A stretch of 19,740 nt of DNA from Candidatus Cloacimonas sp. SDB (GTDB taxonomy: Bacteria > Cloacimonadota > Cloacimonadia > Cloacimonadales > TCS61): positions 1 through 19,740 of the forward strand of contig LKUH01000194.1 of assembly GCA_001412425.1 (NCBI GenBank), in the 5' to 3' direction. A model generated the notes under the pieces. It did not search any database. It was not told the origin of the DNA and saw only the letters and a program-made list of their open reading frames with translations. The position numbers were made by a program, and so were the translations under genes. Shown one piece after another: positions 1 through 8,509 of the stretch (within the stretch, counting starts at the first letter, position 1; each line of letters starts with the position of its first letter).

Positions 1-23
1 AAAAGAAATAGTTTTTTTTTCAT
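1..23 (-). CDS. 5' end of a gene leaving the window, probable exported protein
   Basis: On the minus strand an ATG at 21-23 is preceded by a good Shine-Dalgarno sequence (AGGGAG, complement of about 29-34) five bases upstream. Only seven codons remain, reading MKKKLFL. A run of Lys followed by hydrophobic residues is typical of the n-region and early h-region of a signal peptide. It lies downstream of and in the same direction as the DUF1848 gene, about 90 bases away. Nothing can be said about its product. The call rests on the ribosome binding site and these few codons. Confidence 0.5.
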
Positions 24-51
24 CACAACTCCCTTTAAAATTTAATAATTT

Positions 52-104
52 GTTGCAATATCCATTCCAGCAATTATTTAAAACTGCAGTTGGATAATTG
101 CAAC
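52..104. repeat. Imperfect inverted repeat between two minus-strand genes
   Basis: The arms GTTGCAATATCCA (52-64) and TGGATAATTGCAAC (91-104) are reverse complements except for one bulged base, giving about 13 pairs around a 26-base loop. It fills most of the gap between the end of the DUF1848 gene and the next minus-strand start. There is no clear U-run after it in the minus direction, so it is not a textbook intrinsic terminator. It could be an mRNA stabilising or processing hairpin, or a protein-binding dyad. The ATTGCAA core also occurs in the inverted repeat at 15167-15193. Confidence 0.4.
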
Positions 105-111
105 TTACTGC

Positions 112-969
112 CTAAATATTACCGATAAAAGGAGAATCCGGATTTTGACGAACAGTGTTAATTACCTTACAATTATTACTGGCGTAACAGTATAGACAAT
201 TATGTTTACAGGTATTGTATGTGCCAATATCAACGCTGACAACGCAATTACAACTTTTTCTCTGATTGGGATCTTTGGGTAATTTCAGCTTTTTACCTGT
301 AAGTTGATTGATTAAATTCAAATCAATACAGCTGGCTTTTTCTATTCCTATTTCAGCATAATCTGCAGCTTCGGAACAGATCTCGATTTTAATACCGGAT
401 CGGGAGGCAATTTTTTCCAATTTTTTCAGGAAATTGATTTTCTGGCAGTCACTTATTTCTTCAGGTAAAAACCTGCTCATTTTTCTGCTGGTTTTCTGGT
501 AATAATCAATGAAACTGATGATGCACTTTTCAGTGTAATCTGCTAATTTTCCTGTTAGATAGTCAAAATTCCTGAGCTGGAATTCTTCATCAATACCCTG
601 ACAGAAAAATATGGGATCATAGCGCCAGATAACCCGTTCCGGACTCAGCAGAGCGGAAAGTTGCCGGAAAGTGCGGATTATCTGCTGACTCGAACGCAAA
701 TTCTGTTCAATTTGATCCGGGTAGGAATTAACTGTAAATAAGAAATAATAGTTGTACTCCTGCAGTAAATTTAAGCGGGAAATGAAATCTGCCGGATCCT
801 TTGTCCAGAAAACGATACACTCAACTTTATCAGGCGAAAGCTCAATTGTTCTAATCTGATTTTTATTGTAGGGATTCACAACCTGCAGATATCCTGCTTT
901 GAGCCGGTTAAAAAACCAGTCTGAATAGAATGCCGGGATATCGGTTCTCCTGCTGGCACTTAATATCAT
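112..969 (-). CDS. DUF1848 family protein, radical-SAM-like
   Basis: The 285-residue protein matches the DUF1848 family (Pfam family of unknown function) over its whole length. It has the N-terminal ILSASRRTDIPAFYSDWF signature, an internal VFWTKDP segment, and a C-terminal cysteine cluster. That cluster comprises C240, C242 and a C254-x3-C258-x2-C261 motif like the iron-sulfur motif of radical SAM enzymes, here near the C-terminus rather than the N-terminus. C198 and C214 lie in the ICSEA and ASCID segments, also usual for the family. The ATG is preceded by GGAG seven bases upstream. It is likely cytoplasmic, with no signal peptide. It is transcribed away from the lol operon across a 111-base gap. 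Family membership is clear; the substrate is unknown, and neighbouring genes do not suggest one. Confidence 0.85.
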   Translation of the reverse strand: MILSASRRTDIPAFYSDWFFNRLKAGYLQVVNPYNKNQIRTIELSPDKVECIVFWTKDPADFISRLNLLQEYNYYFLFTVNSYPDQIEQNLRSSQQIIRTFRQLSALLSPERVIWRYDPIFFCQGIDEEFQLRNFDYLTGKLADYTEKCIISFIDYYQKTSRKMSRFLPEEISDCQKINFLKKLEKIASRSGIKIEICSEAADYAEIGIEKASCIDLNLINQLTGKKLKLPKDPNQRKSCNCVVSVDIGTYNTCKHNCLYCYASNNCKVINTVRQNPDSPFIGNI

Positions 970-1045
970 TTACAACTCCATTTCCAACTTTTGTGAAGTA
1001 GATTCTTCCTGCAAGAATTTTGTTAAATCAGGGTTAATACAATCA

Positions 1046-1076
1046 TTGACAGAAAATGATAATCAAAAAAGATAAC
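1046..1076 (+). promoter_or_regulatory. Possible promoter of the lol-tamB operon
   Basis: A perfect TTGACA hexamer at 1046-1051 is followed after 19 bases by GATAAC at 1071-1076 (4 of 6 matches to TATAAT). Transcription would begin about 7 bases later, almost exactly at the ATG at 1081, which has no convincing Shine-Dalgarno sequence. If real, the operon's mRNA would be leaderless. The spacer is longer than ideal, and the promoter consensus of this lineage is unknown to me, so this is weak. Confidence 0.25.
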
Positions 1077-1080
1077 AGTT

Positions 1081-2319
1081 ATGAGTAGGATTACAGGGTT
1101 TTTCATAAAGAAATTTTTATTTTCCAGAAAAAGGGAATTACTCCGCTTTGATTCTCTTTTCATGATTATCGGTATAATAGTATCAGTGGCAGTGCTTACA
1201 ATCTCAATGGCGATTTTCGATGGTTATGCAAATGCCCTGAAGCGCACGATTTTAGGGGTGAATTCGCATATTTATATTTTCAGGTCTGGTGATGCTAACC
1301 TGAGTCAAGCCAATTTGGAAGAGTTACAGGACTTCCTGAAAGAAAAGGAAGAAGTCCAATCATTTTCACATATTATCATGACAGAAGCCATGATCTCCAA
1401 TCAGAACAGAATAAAAGGTTGTCTGGTGAGGGGGATAGAATGGCAAGCAGAAGACCTGCCCACCGAATACCGCAAATATGTGGTGGAAGGCGACTATGAA
1501 CTCACTGAAATGGAAGATGCTGTATTAGGATACCGCCTGGCAGAAAAACTTGATCTGCAGATAGGAGATCGCTTCAAGCTGCATAGCACAATGAATTCAG
1601 TAGTTACACCTTTGGGTTTTAAAACCCACGATAAAATCTTCCACCTGAAGGGAATCTACAGATCTGGGATGTATGAATATGACAGCAAATTCCTCTTCTG
1701 CAACTTAGCTGCTGCAGCTCAATTTTCCAATCTGGAAAAGGAATATTCCATGCTGGAGATCAAATTATTTGAAGACTTTATAGAACAGGCAGATTACCTG
1801 GCTTATAAATGGGAAAATGAACTGATAGATAATAATTTCATTTACCAGTTCAGTTCCTGGATAGATTTTAACGGTAATCTCTTCTCACTCTTAAATTTGC
1901 AGAAATGGGTGCTCTTTATAATACTCAGCTTCCTTGTGCTTATCGCTTCCTTTAATGTAGTAAGCTCCGTTTCCACTTCCATTATTGATAAAAGAAGAGA
2001 TCTGGGCATTCTCAAAGCTTACGGTGCTTCTGATAGCCTGTTAAGAAAAATCTTTGTCAATAAAGCGTTGATTATCGGAGTAATCTCCATTCTCTCAGGA
2101 CTTTTTCTGGGGTTTGCTGTTGCTGTTTTTCTGAGCAGGCAATCCTTCTTCATGTTGAAAGCTGATGTTTATTTCTTCGACAGGATTCAGGTGGAATTTT
2201 CCTGGTTGAGTACAGCAGCGATATGCTTAATTTCTCTCGTAATTGTATTTCTGGCTGCTCTGCTGCCGCTCAAGAGAATCAGCAGATTGGATGTTACAGC
2301 CATTCTAAGAAAAAATTGA
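1081..2319 (+). CDS. lolC: LolC/LolE-family lipoprotein-releasing ABC transporter permease
   Basis: The 412-residue inner-membrane permease has the LolC/E (MacB-FtsX) layout. A first membrane helix lies at about residues 26-48, followed by a large periplasmic domain to about 270. Three C-terminal helices follow at about 275-300, 327-351 and 376-396. The cytoplasmic loop motif DKRRDLGILKAYGAS, which couples to the ATPase, is intact. Length matches LolC and LolE (about 400). The next gene, 15 bases downstream, is the cognate ATPase. The expected role is to extract lipoproteins from the inner membrane and pass them to a periplasmic carrier. Only one permease is present, so it would act as a homodimer (LolF-like) or pair with a product encoded elsewhere. 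No LolA or LolB gene is in the window. LolC cannot be told from LolE by eye. MacB-like permeases are the main alternative, but the pairing and length favour Lol. Confidence 0.8.
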   Translation: MSRITGFFIKKFLFSRKRELLRFDSLFMIIGIIVSVAVLTISMAIFDGYANALKRTILGVNSHIYIFRSGDANLSQANLEELQDFLKEKEEVQSFSHIIMTEAMISNQNRIKGCLVRGIEWQAEDLPTEYRKYVVEGDYELTEMEDAVLGYRLAEKLDLQIGDRFKLHSTMNSVVTPLGFKTHDKIFHLKGIYRSGMYEYDSKFLFCNLAAAAQFSNLEKEYSMLEIKLFEDFIEQADYLAYKWENELIDNNFIYQFSSWIDFNGNLFSLLNLQKWVLFIILSFLVLIASFNVVSSVSTSIIDKRRDLGILKAYGASDSLLRKIFVNKALIIGVISILSGLFLGFAVAVFLSRQSFFMLKADVYFFDRIQVEFSWLSTAAICLISLVIVFLAALLPLKRISRLDVTAILRKN

Positions 2320-2334
2320 TCTGAAGGAGTAATT

Positions 2335-3006
2335 GTGTATCTTTTAGAAACAATAGATCTAAAAAAAAGTTATCTGGAAGTAGTTGGTAAGCTGGAAGTG
2401 CTGAAAGGAATAGATCTGCAGGTTGAAGCCGGAAAACTGGTTGCCATTACCGGAGAATCTGGAAGTGGTAAAAGTACTTTACTGCATCTGCTTGGTATGC
2501 TGGACAAACCTGATTCAGGTAAAATCCTTTATTCCGGAGAAGAAATTAATTTAAATACTAAGAATATTCCTGAATTCAGAAACAGAGAAATCGGTTTCGT
2601 CTTTCAGTTTCATTATCTGCTGGAAGATTTTACTGCGGAAGAGAATATTGCCATGCCTATGCTGCTGGCAACTGATAATCAGACCAAAAGTTTGAAAGAA
2701 GCTAGAAGACTAATGCAGTTGCTGGGAGTTTTAGATAGAAAAGATCATTACCCCAATCAACTCAGTGGAGGTGAACAGCAGAGAGTGTCTGTCGCAAGAG
2801 CCTTGATCAACAGACCCAAAATAGTTCTGGCAGATGAACCGGCTGGCAATCTGGATGTAAACACCAGCCATGAACTTATGGATATGATAAAAAAAATGAA
2901 TAGAGAATTGCAACAGACTTTCATCATTATTACACACAATCTGGAAATAGCTGCTCAGATGCAGGAACATTACATTCTGGAACGTGGAATCTTACAGAAA
3001 AAATAG
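2335..3006 (+). CDS. lolD: LolD-type ABC transporter ATP-binding protein
   Basis: This 223-residue ATPase of the LolD/MacB class has all nucleotide-binding motifs: Walker A GESGSGKST (40-48), Q-loop Q91 in FVFQFH, signature LSGGEQQR (143-150), Walker B IVLADEP (163-169), D-loop GNLD (171-174) and switch His201. The size is that of LolD. The start is GTG at 2335, chosen because AAGGAG (2324-2329) lies five bases upstream and no ATG fits the frame. It follows the permease stop by 15 bases and precedes the TamB gene by 17, so the three are surely one operon. It powers the adjacent permease. Assignment to Lol rather than MacB export rests on the neighbouring permease. Confidence 0.87.
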   Translation: MYLLETIDLKKSYLEVVGKLEVLKGIDLQVEAGKLVAITGESGSGKSTLLHLLGMLDKPDSGKILYSGEEINLNTKNIPEFRNREIGFVFQFHYLLEDFTAEENIAMPMLLATDNQTKSLKEARRLMQLLGVLDRKDHYPNQLSGGEQQRVSVARALINRPKIVLADEPAGNLDVNTSHELMDMIKKMNRELQQTFIIITHNLEIAAQMQEHYILERGILQKK

Positions 3007-3023
3007 AGTTTCTGGTAATTGAT

Positions 3024-6000
3024 TTGAAAAAAAAGAAATGGCTTCTGATTACTGTATTAATACTCTTCTTTATTAATTTTGTTTTCTATGTTGTGGTAAG
3101 ATGGGGAAAAGTAGATCTGATCGTGAAAAACCGGGTAAAAAATTATCTGGAAGATAAACTCGACGCTGAAATCCTGATCAGGGACTTCACTTTTAATGAT
3201 AAACAATTGAATATTAATGGCTTCCAGATATCGGACATTCAGAACAGATATTCACTAAATGTAAAACAGATATTTATTGAATATAACCTTCCTATGCTGA
3301 TTTTTTCCAATTTCACAAACTACAAGGCTATTAAAGAGATAAAGATTTTTGATCCTATACTCATAATGCATCTTCAGCAACAGCTTGATACTGAAAAATC
3401 CCAAATGATTATTCCAGATATCGCCAGATATTTCAAGCACCTTTCTCTCTATAATGGAAAAATAGATTTTTCCTATCAGGGAAATTCCGTTAATATTCAC
3501 ACAGTTGTAGATACTTTCCAGCTGACATTGACAAATACTTCCAAAACCAGAATAGAATATGAATTAAACGATGACTATAATGCCCACTCCGGGGGAAATA
3601 TACTTCTTTCCAAAGGTGAAATTGAAGCTTTTGATCTTAATTTTACAGATTTTGGGTTTCAAAATATTGAGATTGAAGGAATCGATGAACTATTTTTCAA
3701 GTTGGATATCAACCTCGTTAAAGAAAATAGTGAATTCAGTGCCGTTGGCAAAGTTAAAGATCTGTTGCTCCAAAAAGCCGATAATACTCTTAAGGCTGAG
3801 AGAATACCTTTCAGTGCCGACGAAAAAGCAATATCTCTCGAGCTGCAGCATGCCTTTCTGGACGGTTTTGAATTATTCGGAAGCGGTAAAATAACTGATT
3901 ATCTGCAAGCGGAAAAGCAGATTGCAGGCCAATTTGAAGTCAATAATTTAACTGTAGGCAGATATCTTCAGAAACTGGCAGGAAAAGCCAATCTCAAGAT
4001 AAATATCCAGGGCTCTGTTATGGAACCGATCGTTGAATTTCAGATCAATTCGGATATGCTGCAGGCCTATTCACAGGAAATTAAAGATGTTGTGATCGAA
4101 AGTTATTATTTCAAAGATTCTCTTCATATCAGACTGGAAAACTTGAGCTATCTCAATAATTTAATCTCGGGTGAGGGATATTACCTGCCTGATTCAGGCT
4201 TGAATATGCAGATTAACGGCAGAAATTTTTACTGGGCCCAAGAGGATTTGAGTCTGCAGGGTGACTTCAGGGCTGATTTAGATTATTATGATGAACTCTT
4301 GATTAATTTTATCTCTTCCGACCTGCAGGTTAAATACCGCAACCTCCATCTGGAAAATTTAATTCTGAAATGTGAATTTAAAAATGAACTTATTGATTTA
4401 GAATTGAACAGGAAGAAGGAAGATTTCAAACTAGCTTTAACAGGTGATATTAATTCCAAAGAGTTAAATGCGGACCTTGATTTACTGAATTTTGATTTGG
4501 CTGATTTTTTGGATATAAACTATTTACCGCAAATTTCCGGGTCTGTAAACATAAAAGGTAACGAAAAAAATATTCAAACAAATGCCAGTTTACGTGTTTT
4601 TGATCGAAATTATGCCGGTTTAAACGGCAGGATAATTCTTATTTCAAACCTGGCACTCTCTAACAAAGCCCTGCAATTAACCTTAAGAACTTCTCAGGCA
4701 CAGTATAACTTTGAACCCTTCAGCTTGAGCATAATTGCGGAAGGTTCTCTTGATAATCTGGAATTCAAAAGATTTGATATTAACCGGGAAATATTTATAA
4801 ATGGGAATATAACCTCTAATCCGCAACAGAAGATAGATCTAAATTTAAGTTTTACTTCACTTGACCTGAGAAAATACCTGAAATATTTCACTAATTATAA
4901 TTTTTACAGCCTCATTCAGGGAAAAGCCACTATGAATCTCAATTACTCAACTGGTTCAAAAAATCCGCTTTCCGGAACTCTTCAGATAAATAAATTCAAT
5001 TATAATCGAATCAAGGATTTTGATATTCTCACAGAAATCCAGGGTTCAGCAGAAAACCTTGAATCAATAAGCTCTTTCAAGCTTAATAATCGAAAAAAAC
5101 TCTTTGAAATTTATTCAAATATTACACTTGGTCCTCAGTTCAGGCTTAATTCTTCCGGCAATATTGCTGATCTTGATCTCAGCGAAATTTTTACAGAAGA
5201 TGATGTTGAAGGTAAGGTAAACGCAGTTCTCGATCTTAAATATCATTCCACTAAAAAAATACTGATGCTTGATGTTGAGGCCAGAGACTTGAGAGTTAAC
5301 TGGTTTGAAGCCGATTCACTTGTAATTATGCTCAATCAGCAAAACGAAATGCTTGATATTCTGGATTTTTCTGCTGGAAAAAAGAAAAGCTACAATTTGC
5401 AGGCTGCAGGGAAACTGGGCTATAATCTGCTTAATGCTAGTATTTTTCCCGATTCCAACCGAATAAATTTAAAGTTTAATGGCGATATTCTCAAAATGCT
5501 CTCCGGTAAATCTTCCTTGTTAAGCGCTGGAAAATCAAAATGTGAACTTGATCTGATGATCGGTATGGCAGAAAATGGTATTTCTGTCAGCAGAGGAAAA
5601 TTTAACCTGAATGGTGGTTCTGTAAAGCTTGCTAATCAACCCGAAACTGTCGAAAAAATTACCATAAATTTTGATATTCAGGAAAATTTGCTGACATTTA
5701 ATAAGTTTTCCGGTAAAATCGGAGAAGGCAATTTTTTCCTGGAAAATTTAATTGAAAATTCTGAAGATGAATTCTTTTTAGGTAATTTGCAGATCGGAAA
5801 ATTGTTCTTATACACAGATTTCGAGGGCATCCTCATCCATCTTCCCAATTATATGCCCGGTAATTCCTTGGTAAAAGCTGTTATAAAAGGCAGAAATTCA
5901 GACAAACTTGCCATTACCGGACCCTTTGATGATATTCTTATAAAGGGAGATGTTCACTTTTCCAACGGTAACGCTATCTATCCTGCTAATACTGAAAATC

Positions 6001-6968
6001 TGGTTAAGTTCTTTTCCAAAATGACTGAGGAAAAAATACCCCGAAAATACGACATACCCTTGAAATTGGATCTTATCTTACACTTCGAGGAAAATGTCCG
6101 TTATGTAACTTATCCACTTAATCTGCTGGTTGATTCTGGCAGTTATATGAATCTGATATTCGATAATGAAAAATTTTCCGTTACAGATGCCGACTTCACA
6201 TCTGAAAGCGGTATGATTGATATATTCGGCACTCAGATGCAGGCAGATTATGTCCAGGTTAAAATAAGTCCCTATGAAAATAGAGTCCATGTTAGTGGAA
6301 CTTTTTTTCAACAGGCTGCCGACGGCACTCTGATCACATTACTGGTAACTTCAGTAGATGAGTCTGAAACAAATAGAGCTTTTGCCCTCGATTTCGACCT
6401 TTACAGCGATAATGCTAATGACAGCCGCATAGATATTCTGGCCCTGCTCAGGTACGGTAGAAGACAGGATGAGATCTCACCCGATCAGCGTAAGACTATT
6501 TTGCAGGATGAAATTATTCAATTGGCTGGACTTGGTGTGGAAAGTGCCTTACTTGATCCTTTTATCTCCCCCGTTGAAACCTGGATAAGAAGATTACTTA
6601 ATCTTGATTTTTTCCATTTGCAGACAGATTTGATTCAGAATATTTTTAATCGTTATTCTTCAGATAGAACAGATTATATTCTGGATGAAACAGGAGAAAG
6701 AATTTCACAGAACACCAGCGAAATATTCCTGAATAACCTGTCTATCGGAATGGGTAAATTCCTTTCCAGAAATGTATTTCTGGATTATGAGCTGGAATTT
6801 CAAAAAACTCAGGATCTCGCAGTAGTATCAGATATCGGGATCTATCATAATTTTTCTCTGCGCTACGATCTTCCCTTCAGATTTAAACTGGTTTACAAAT
6901 TTCATATTATGCCCTTCAATGAAAAAAATACGCATGAAATAAGTCTGGAAAAATCGATTCGTTTTTAA
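3024..6968 (+). CDS. tamB: TamB-like translocation and assembly module protein
   Basis: The 1314-residue protein has a short basic N-terminus and one membrane anchor (about residues 6-26), then a very long beta-rich AsmA/TamB-type region. It ends with a recognisable TamB C-terminal domain. The LALLRYGRR segment near residue 1140, a segment with LLDPFISPVETWIRRLLNLD, and a closing hairpin around GMGKFLSRNVFLDYELEF are all typical of that domain. TamB proteins span the periplasm; they form lipid-transport-like grooves and help assemble outer-membrane proteins with an Omp85 partner. No Omp85/TamA gene is in the window. The start is TTG at 3024, directly giving MKKKKWLL; no strong Shine-Dalgarno is visible, and coupling to lolD 17 bases upstream is likely. 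It ends in an aromatic residue. The stop overlaps the stop of the opposing PHP gene. Confidence 0.83.
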   Translation: MKKKKWLLITVLILFFINFVFYVVVRWGKVDLIVKNRVKNYLEDKLDAEILIRDFTFNDKQLNINGFQISDIQNRYSLNVKQIFIEYNLPMLIFSNFTNYKAIKEIKIFDPILIMHLQQQLDTEKSQMIIPDIARYFKHLSLYNGKIDFSYQGNSVNIHTVVDTFQLTLTNTSKTRIEYELNDDYNAHSGGNILLSKGEIEAFDLNFTDFGFQNIEIEGIDELFFKLDINLVKENSEFSAVGKVKDLLLQKADNTLKAERIPFSADEKAISLELQHAFLDGFELFGSGKITDYLQAEKQIAGQFEVNNLTVGRYLQKLAGKANLKINIQGSVMEPIVEFQINSDMLQAYSQEIKDVVIESYYFKDSLHIRLENLSYLNNLISGEGYYLPDSGLNMQINGRNFYWAQEDLSLQGDFRADLDYYDELLINFISSDLQVKYRNLHLENLILKCEFKNELIDLELNRKKEDFKLALTGDINSKELNADLDLLNFDLADFLDINYLPQISGSVNIKGNEKNIQTNASLRVFDRNYAGLNGRIILISNLALSNKALQLTLRTSQAQYNFEPFSLSIIAEGSLDNLEFKRFDINREIFINGNITSNPQQKIDLNLSFTSLDLRKYLKYFTNYNFYSLIQGKATMNLNYSTGSKNPLSGTLQINKFNYNRIKDFDILTEIQGSAENLESISSFKLNNRKKLFEIYSNITLGPQFRLNSSGNIADLDLSEIFTEDDVEGKVNAVLDLKYHSTKKILMLDVEARDLRVNWFEADSLVIMLNQQNEMLDILDFSAGKKKSYNLQAAGKLGYNLLNASIFPDSNRINLKFNGDILKMLSGKSSLLSAGKSKCELDLMIGMAENGISVSRGKFNLNGGSVKLANQPETVEKITINFDIQENLLTFNKFSGKIGEGNFFLENLIENSEDEFFLGNLQIGKLFLYTDFEGILIHLPNYMPGNSLVKAVIKGRNSDKLAITGPFDDILIKGDVHFSNGNAIYPANTENLVKFFSKMTEEKIPRKYDIPLKLDLILHFEENVRYVTYPLNLLVDSGSYMNLIFDNEKFSVTDADFTSESGMIDIFGTQMQADYVQVKISPYENRVHVSGTFFQQAADGTLITLLVTSVDESETNRAFALDFDLYSDNANDSRIDILALLRYGRRQDEISPDQRKTILQDEIIQLAGLGVESALLDPFISPVETWIRRLLNLDFFHLQTDLIQNIFNRYSSDRTDYILDETGERISQNTSEIFLNNLSIGMGKFLSRNVFLDYELEFQKTQDLAVVSDIGIYHNFSLRYDLPFRFKLVYKFHIMPFNEKNTHEISLEKSIRF

Positions 6969-8509
6969 TTCTCTATCCAGATAGGATTTGTTAGTACCAC
7001 TCCGTCAAATTCAGTCAGCAGCTCCATTCTTATATAGCCTGGAATTTTCAGTTCTATCTCACTGTAGTTTTGGGGATCCTTAATTAACCTTTCCGAATCC
7101 AGTTTGTAATTACCGTAAAACAGACTGATTGCATTAATCCGACCAAATTCTTTTCCGCTTGAAGCGGTAAATTCCAGAGTGTAATTTCCCCTTGTTACTG
7201 TACTGCCGATGGCAAAGGTCTTTCCTGATGCCGACAAATTCAGGTCAAGAAAAGGTCCGTTGCTTACTATTATCCTTCCTTTTTTCAAACCCTTTATGGG
7301 ATCGTTGTCAGTGTAATTGAAAACTGTATGATATTTACCGAAAATCTGCTTTCGATTGCTGAATAACTTAACAAAAGGTAGCTTTATTTGACGCATGATA
7401 TTAAAATTTCCATGAGCGTCATTACCTGCAACAATAAAAATTTTTCTACCTTTTAATAGTAAATCTGACCATTTTTTTTTGCTTTCATCAAGTGCTGACT
7501 TGTCGTTGCTATTTATAATTTGCAAATAATTGATACCGCCTTCAGCAAAATCTTGCTCGTGCCAATTATCTCTACGCAAAGTTATTTTTTGCAGAAACGG
7601 AACTTTTTCCCAGGGATGAGCAGCTATAAAAAGGTTACGATTATTCTGCAATTTAGCAATATTTCTTATATGTTCTTCAGGTTTGTTACTGAACCATTTT
7701 TCTGCGCTGTCACCACTGCCTTTAATAAATTTATCATGATTAACAGCCAGCAAATGAACGTTCCTGTTTCGCTGATTTCCAATTGATACTTCTACACCAG
7801 GAATCACTTTAATTTCATCCGATTTAAGCTCTTCAATTTCTTTAAGAAATTTTTTCCACTTGGGAAGCTTGGGGTCATTAACAGTGTAATCAGTAATTGT
7901 ATCATCCAGGTCGTAGGAATGGTCCGTAACAAAAAACCAGTCCAGTCCCATAACTCTCGCCATTTCTACCGTAGCTGGAATATCCGCTCCGAATTCAACT
8001 TGATCTTCTGTGTAAGAAGAATGGTAGTGAGTATCACCGGCATACCAGTTCTTCGGATAGGGCAGAGGTTCGCTGCTGAAATAACAGATAAAAGGTTTGT
8101 AGGGTAAGTCATAATTATCATTGATACAGGAAAAATCTTTATTATTCTTACTGAAATGGATGATCACATCAATATTAACATATCCATCCTGATTAAATTC
8201 TTCAGTTTCATCTTCCAGTTTAATTATTGTGGAAAAAAAAGGAGAATCGATTATCTGGTCAAATTCAGAGGATTTCTCAAGAGAAATGAAAGAGTTTTTT
8301 ATTCTTACAACAATTTTTTTCAGTTTTATCGGGTAAATATGACTATCCTTAATTAAAACTAAAATGGGGAGATATTTGAATTTGCTGTAGATAAATCTGG
8401 AGGGCACATCTGCAATTATCTCGGGAAATTTTTTAAAATATAAAGGATATATTTTTTTTAAATGATAGTGAATTTCTGCATAGGAAAATATTAATGGTAA
8501 AAACATCAT
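6965..8509 (-). CDS. PHP-domain metallohydrolase, CehA/McbA family
   Basis: The 514-residue protein has a beta-rich N-terminal region (about 1-150), a PHP catalytic domain (about 155-400) and a C-terminal beta domain. Metal-binding motifs are intact: GDTHYHSSYTED (D159, H161, H163), VTDHS (D196, H197), PGVEVS (E240), VHLLAVNH (H252, H258), AAHPWE (H298) and GNDAHG (D364, H366). The GRIIVSNGPFLDL segment is usual in CehA/McbA-type members. Related enzymes hydrolyse phosphoesters, carbamates or amides; the substrate here is unknown. The start codons ATG-ATG (8509-8504) directly follow the U-run of a terminator and have no Shine-Dalgarno. The first residues, MMFLPLIFSYAE, look like the end of a signal peptide lacking its basic start. 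Two in-frame TGA codons just upstream rule out an extension. Its 3' end overlaps tamB convergently by four bases. Confidence 0.8.
   Translation of the reverse strand: MMFLPLIFSYAEIHYHLKKIYPLYFKKFPEIIADVPSRFIYSKFKYLPILVLIKDSHIYPIKLKKIVVRIKNSFISLEKSSEFDQIIDSPFFSTIIKLEDETEEFNQDGYVNIDVIIHFSKNNKDFSCINDNYDLPYKPFICYFSSEPLPYPKNWYAGDTHYHSSYTEDQVEFGADIPATVEMARVMGLDWFFVTDHSYDLDDTITDYTVNDPKLPKWKKFLKEIEELKSDEIKVIPGVEVSIGNQRNRNVHLLAVNHDKFIKGSGDSAEKWFSNKPEEHIRNIAKLQNNRNLFIAAHPWEKVPFLQKITLRRDNWHEQDFAEGGINYLQIINSNDKSALDESKKKWSDLLLKGRKIFIVAGNDAHGNFNIMRQIKLPFVKLFSNRKQIFGKYHTVFNYTDNDPIKGLKKGRIIVSNGPFLDLNLSASGKTFAIGSTVTRGNYTLEFTASSGKEFGRINAISLFYGNYKLDSERLIKDPQNYSEIELKIPGYIRMELLTEFDGVVLTNPIWIEN

Noticed and set aside
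2731..2970. Minus-strand open frames inside lolD
   Set aside because: They lie wholly antisense to a gene with complete ABC motifs and show no recognisable protein features.
7520..8356. Plus-strand open frames opposite the PHP gene
   Set aside because: The opposing frame carries all PHP metal-binding motifs; the plus-strand frames have no ribosome binding sites or domain features.
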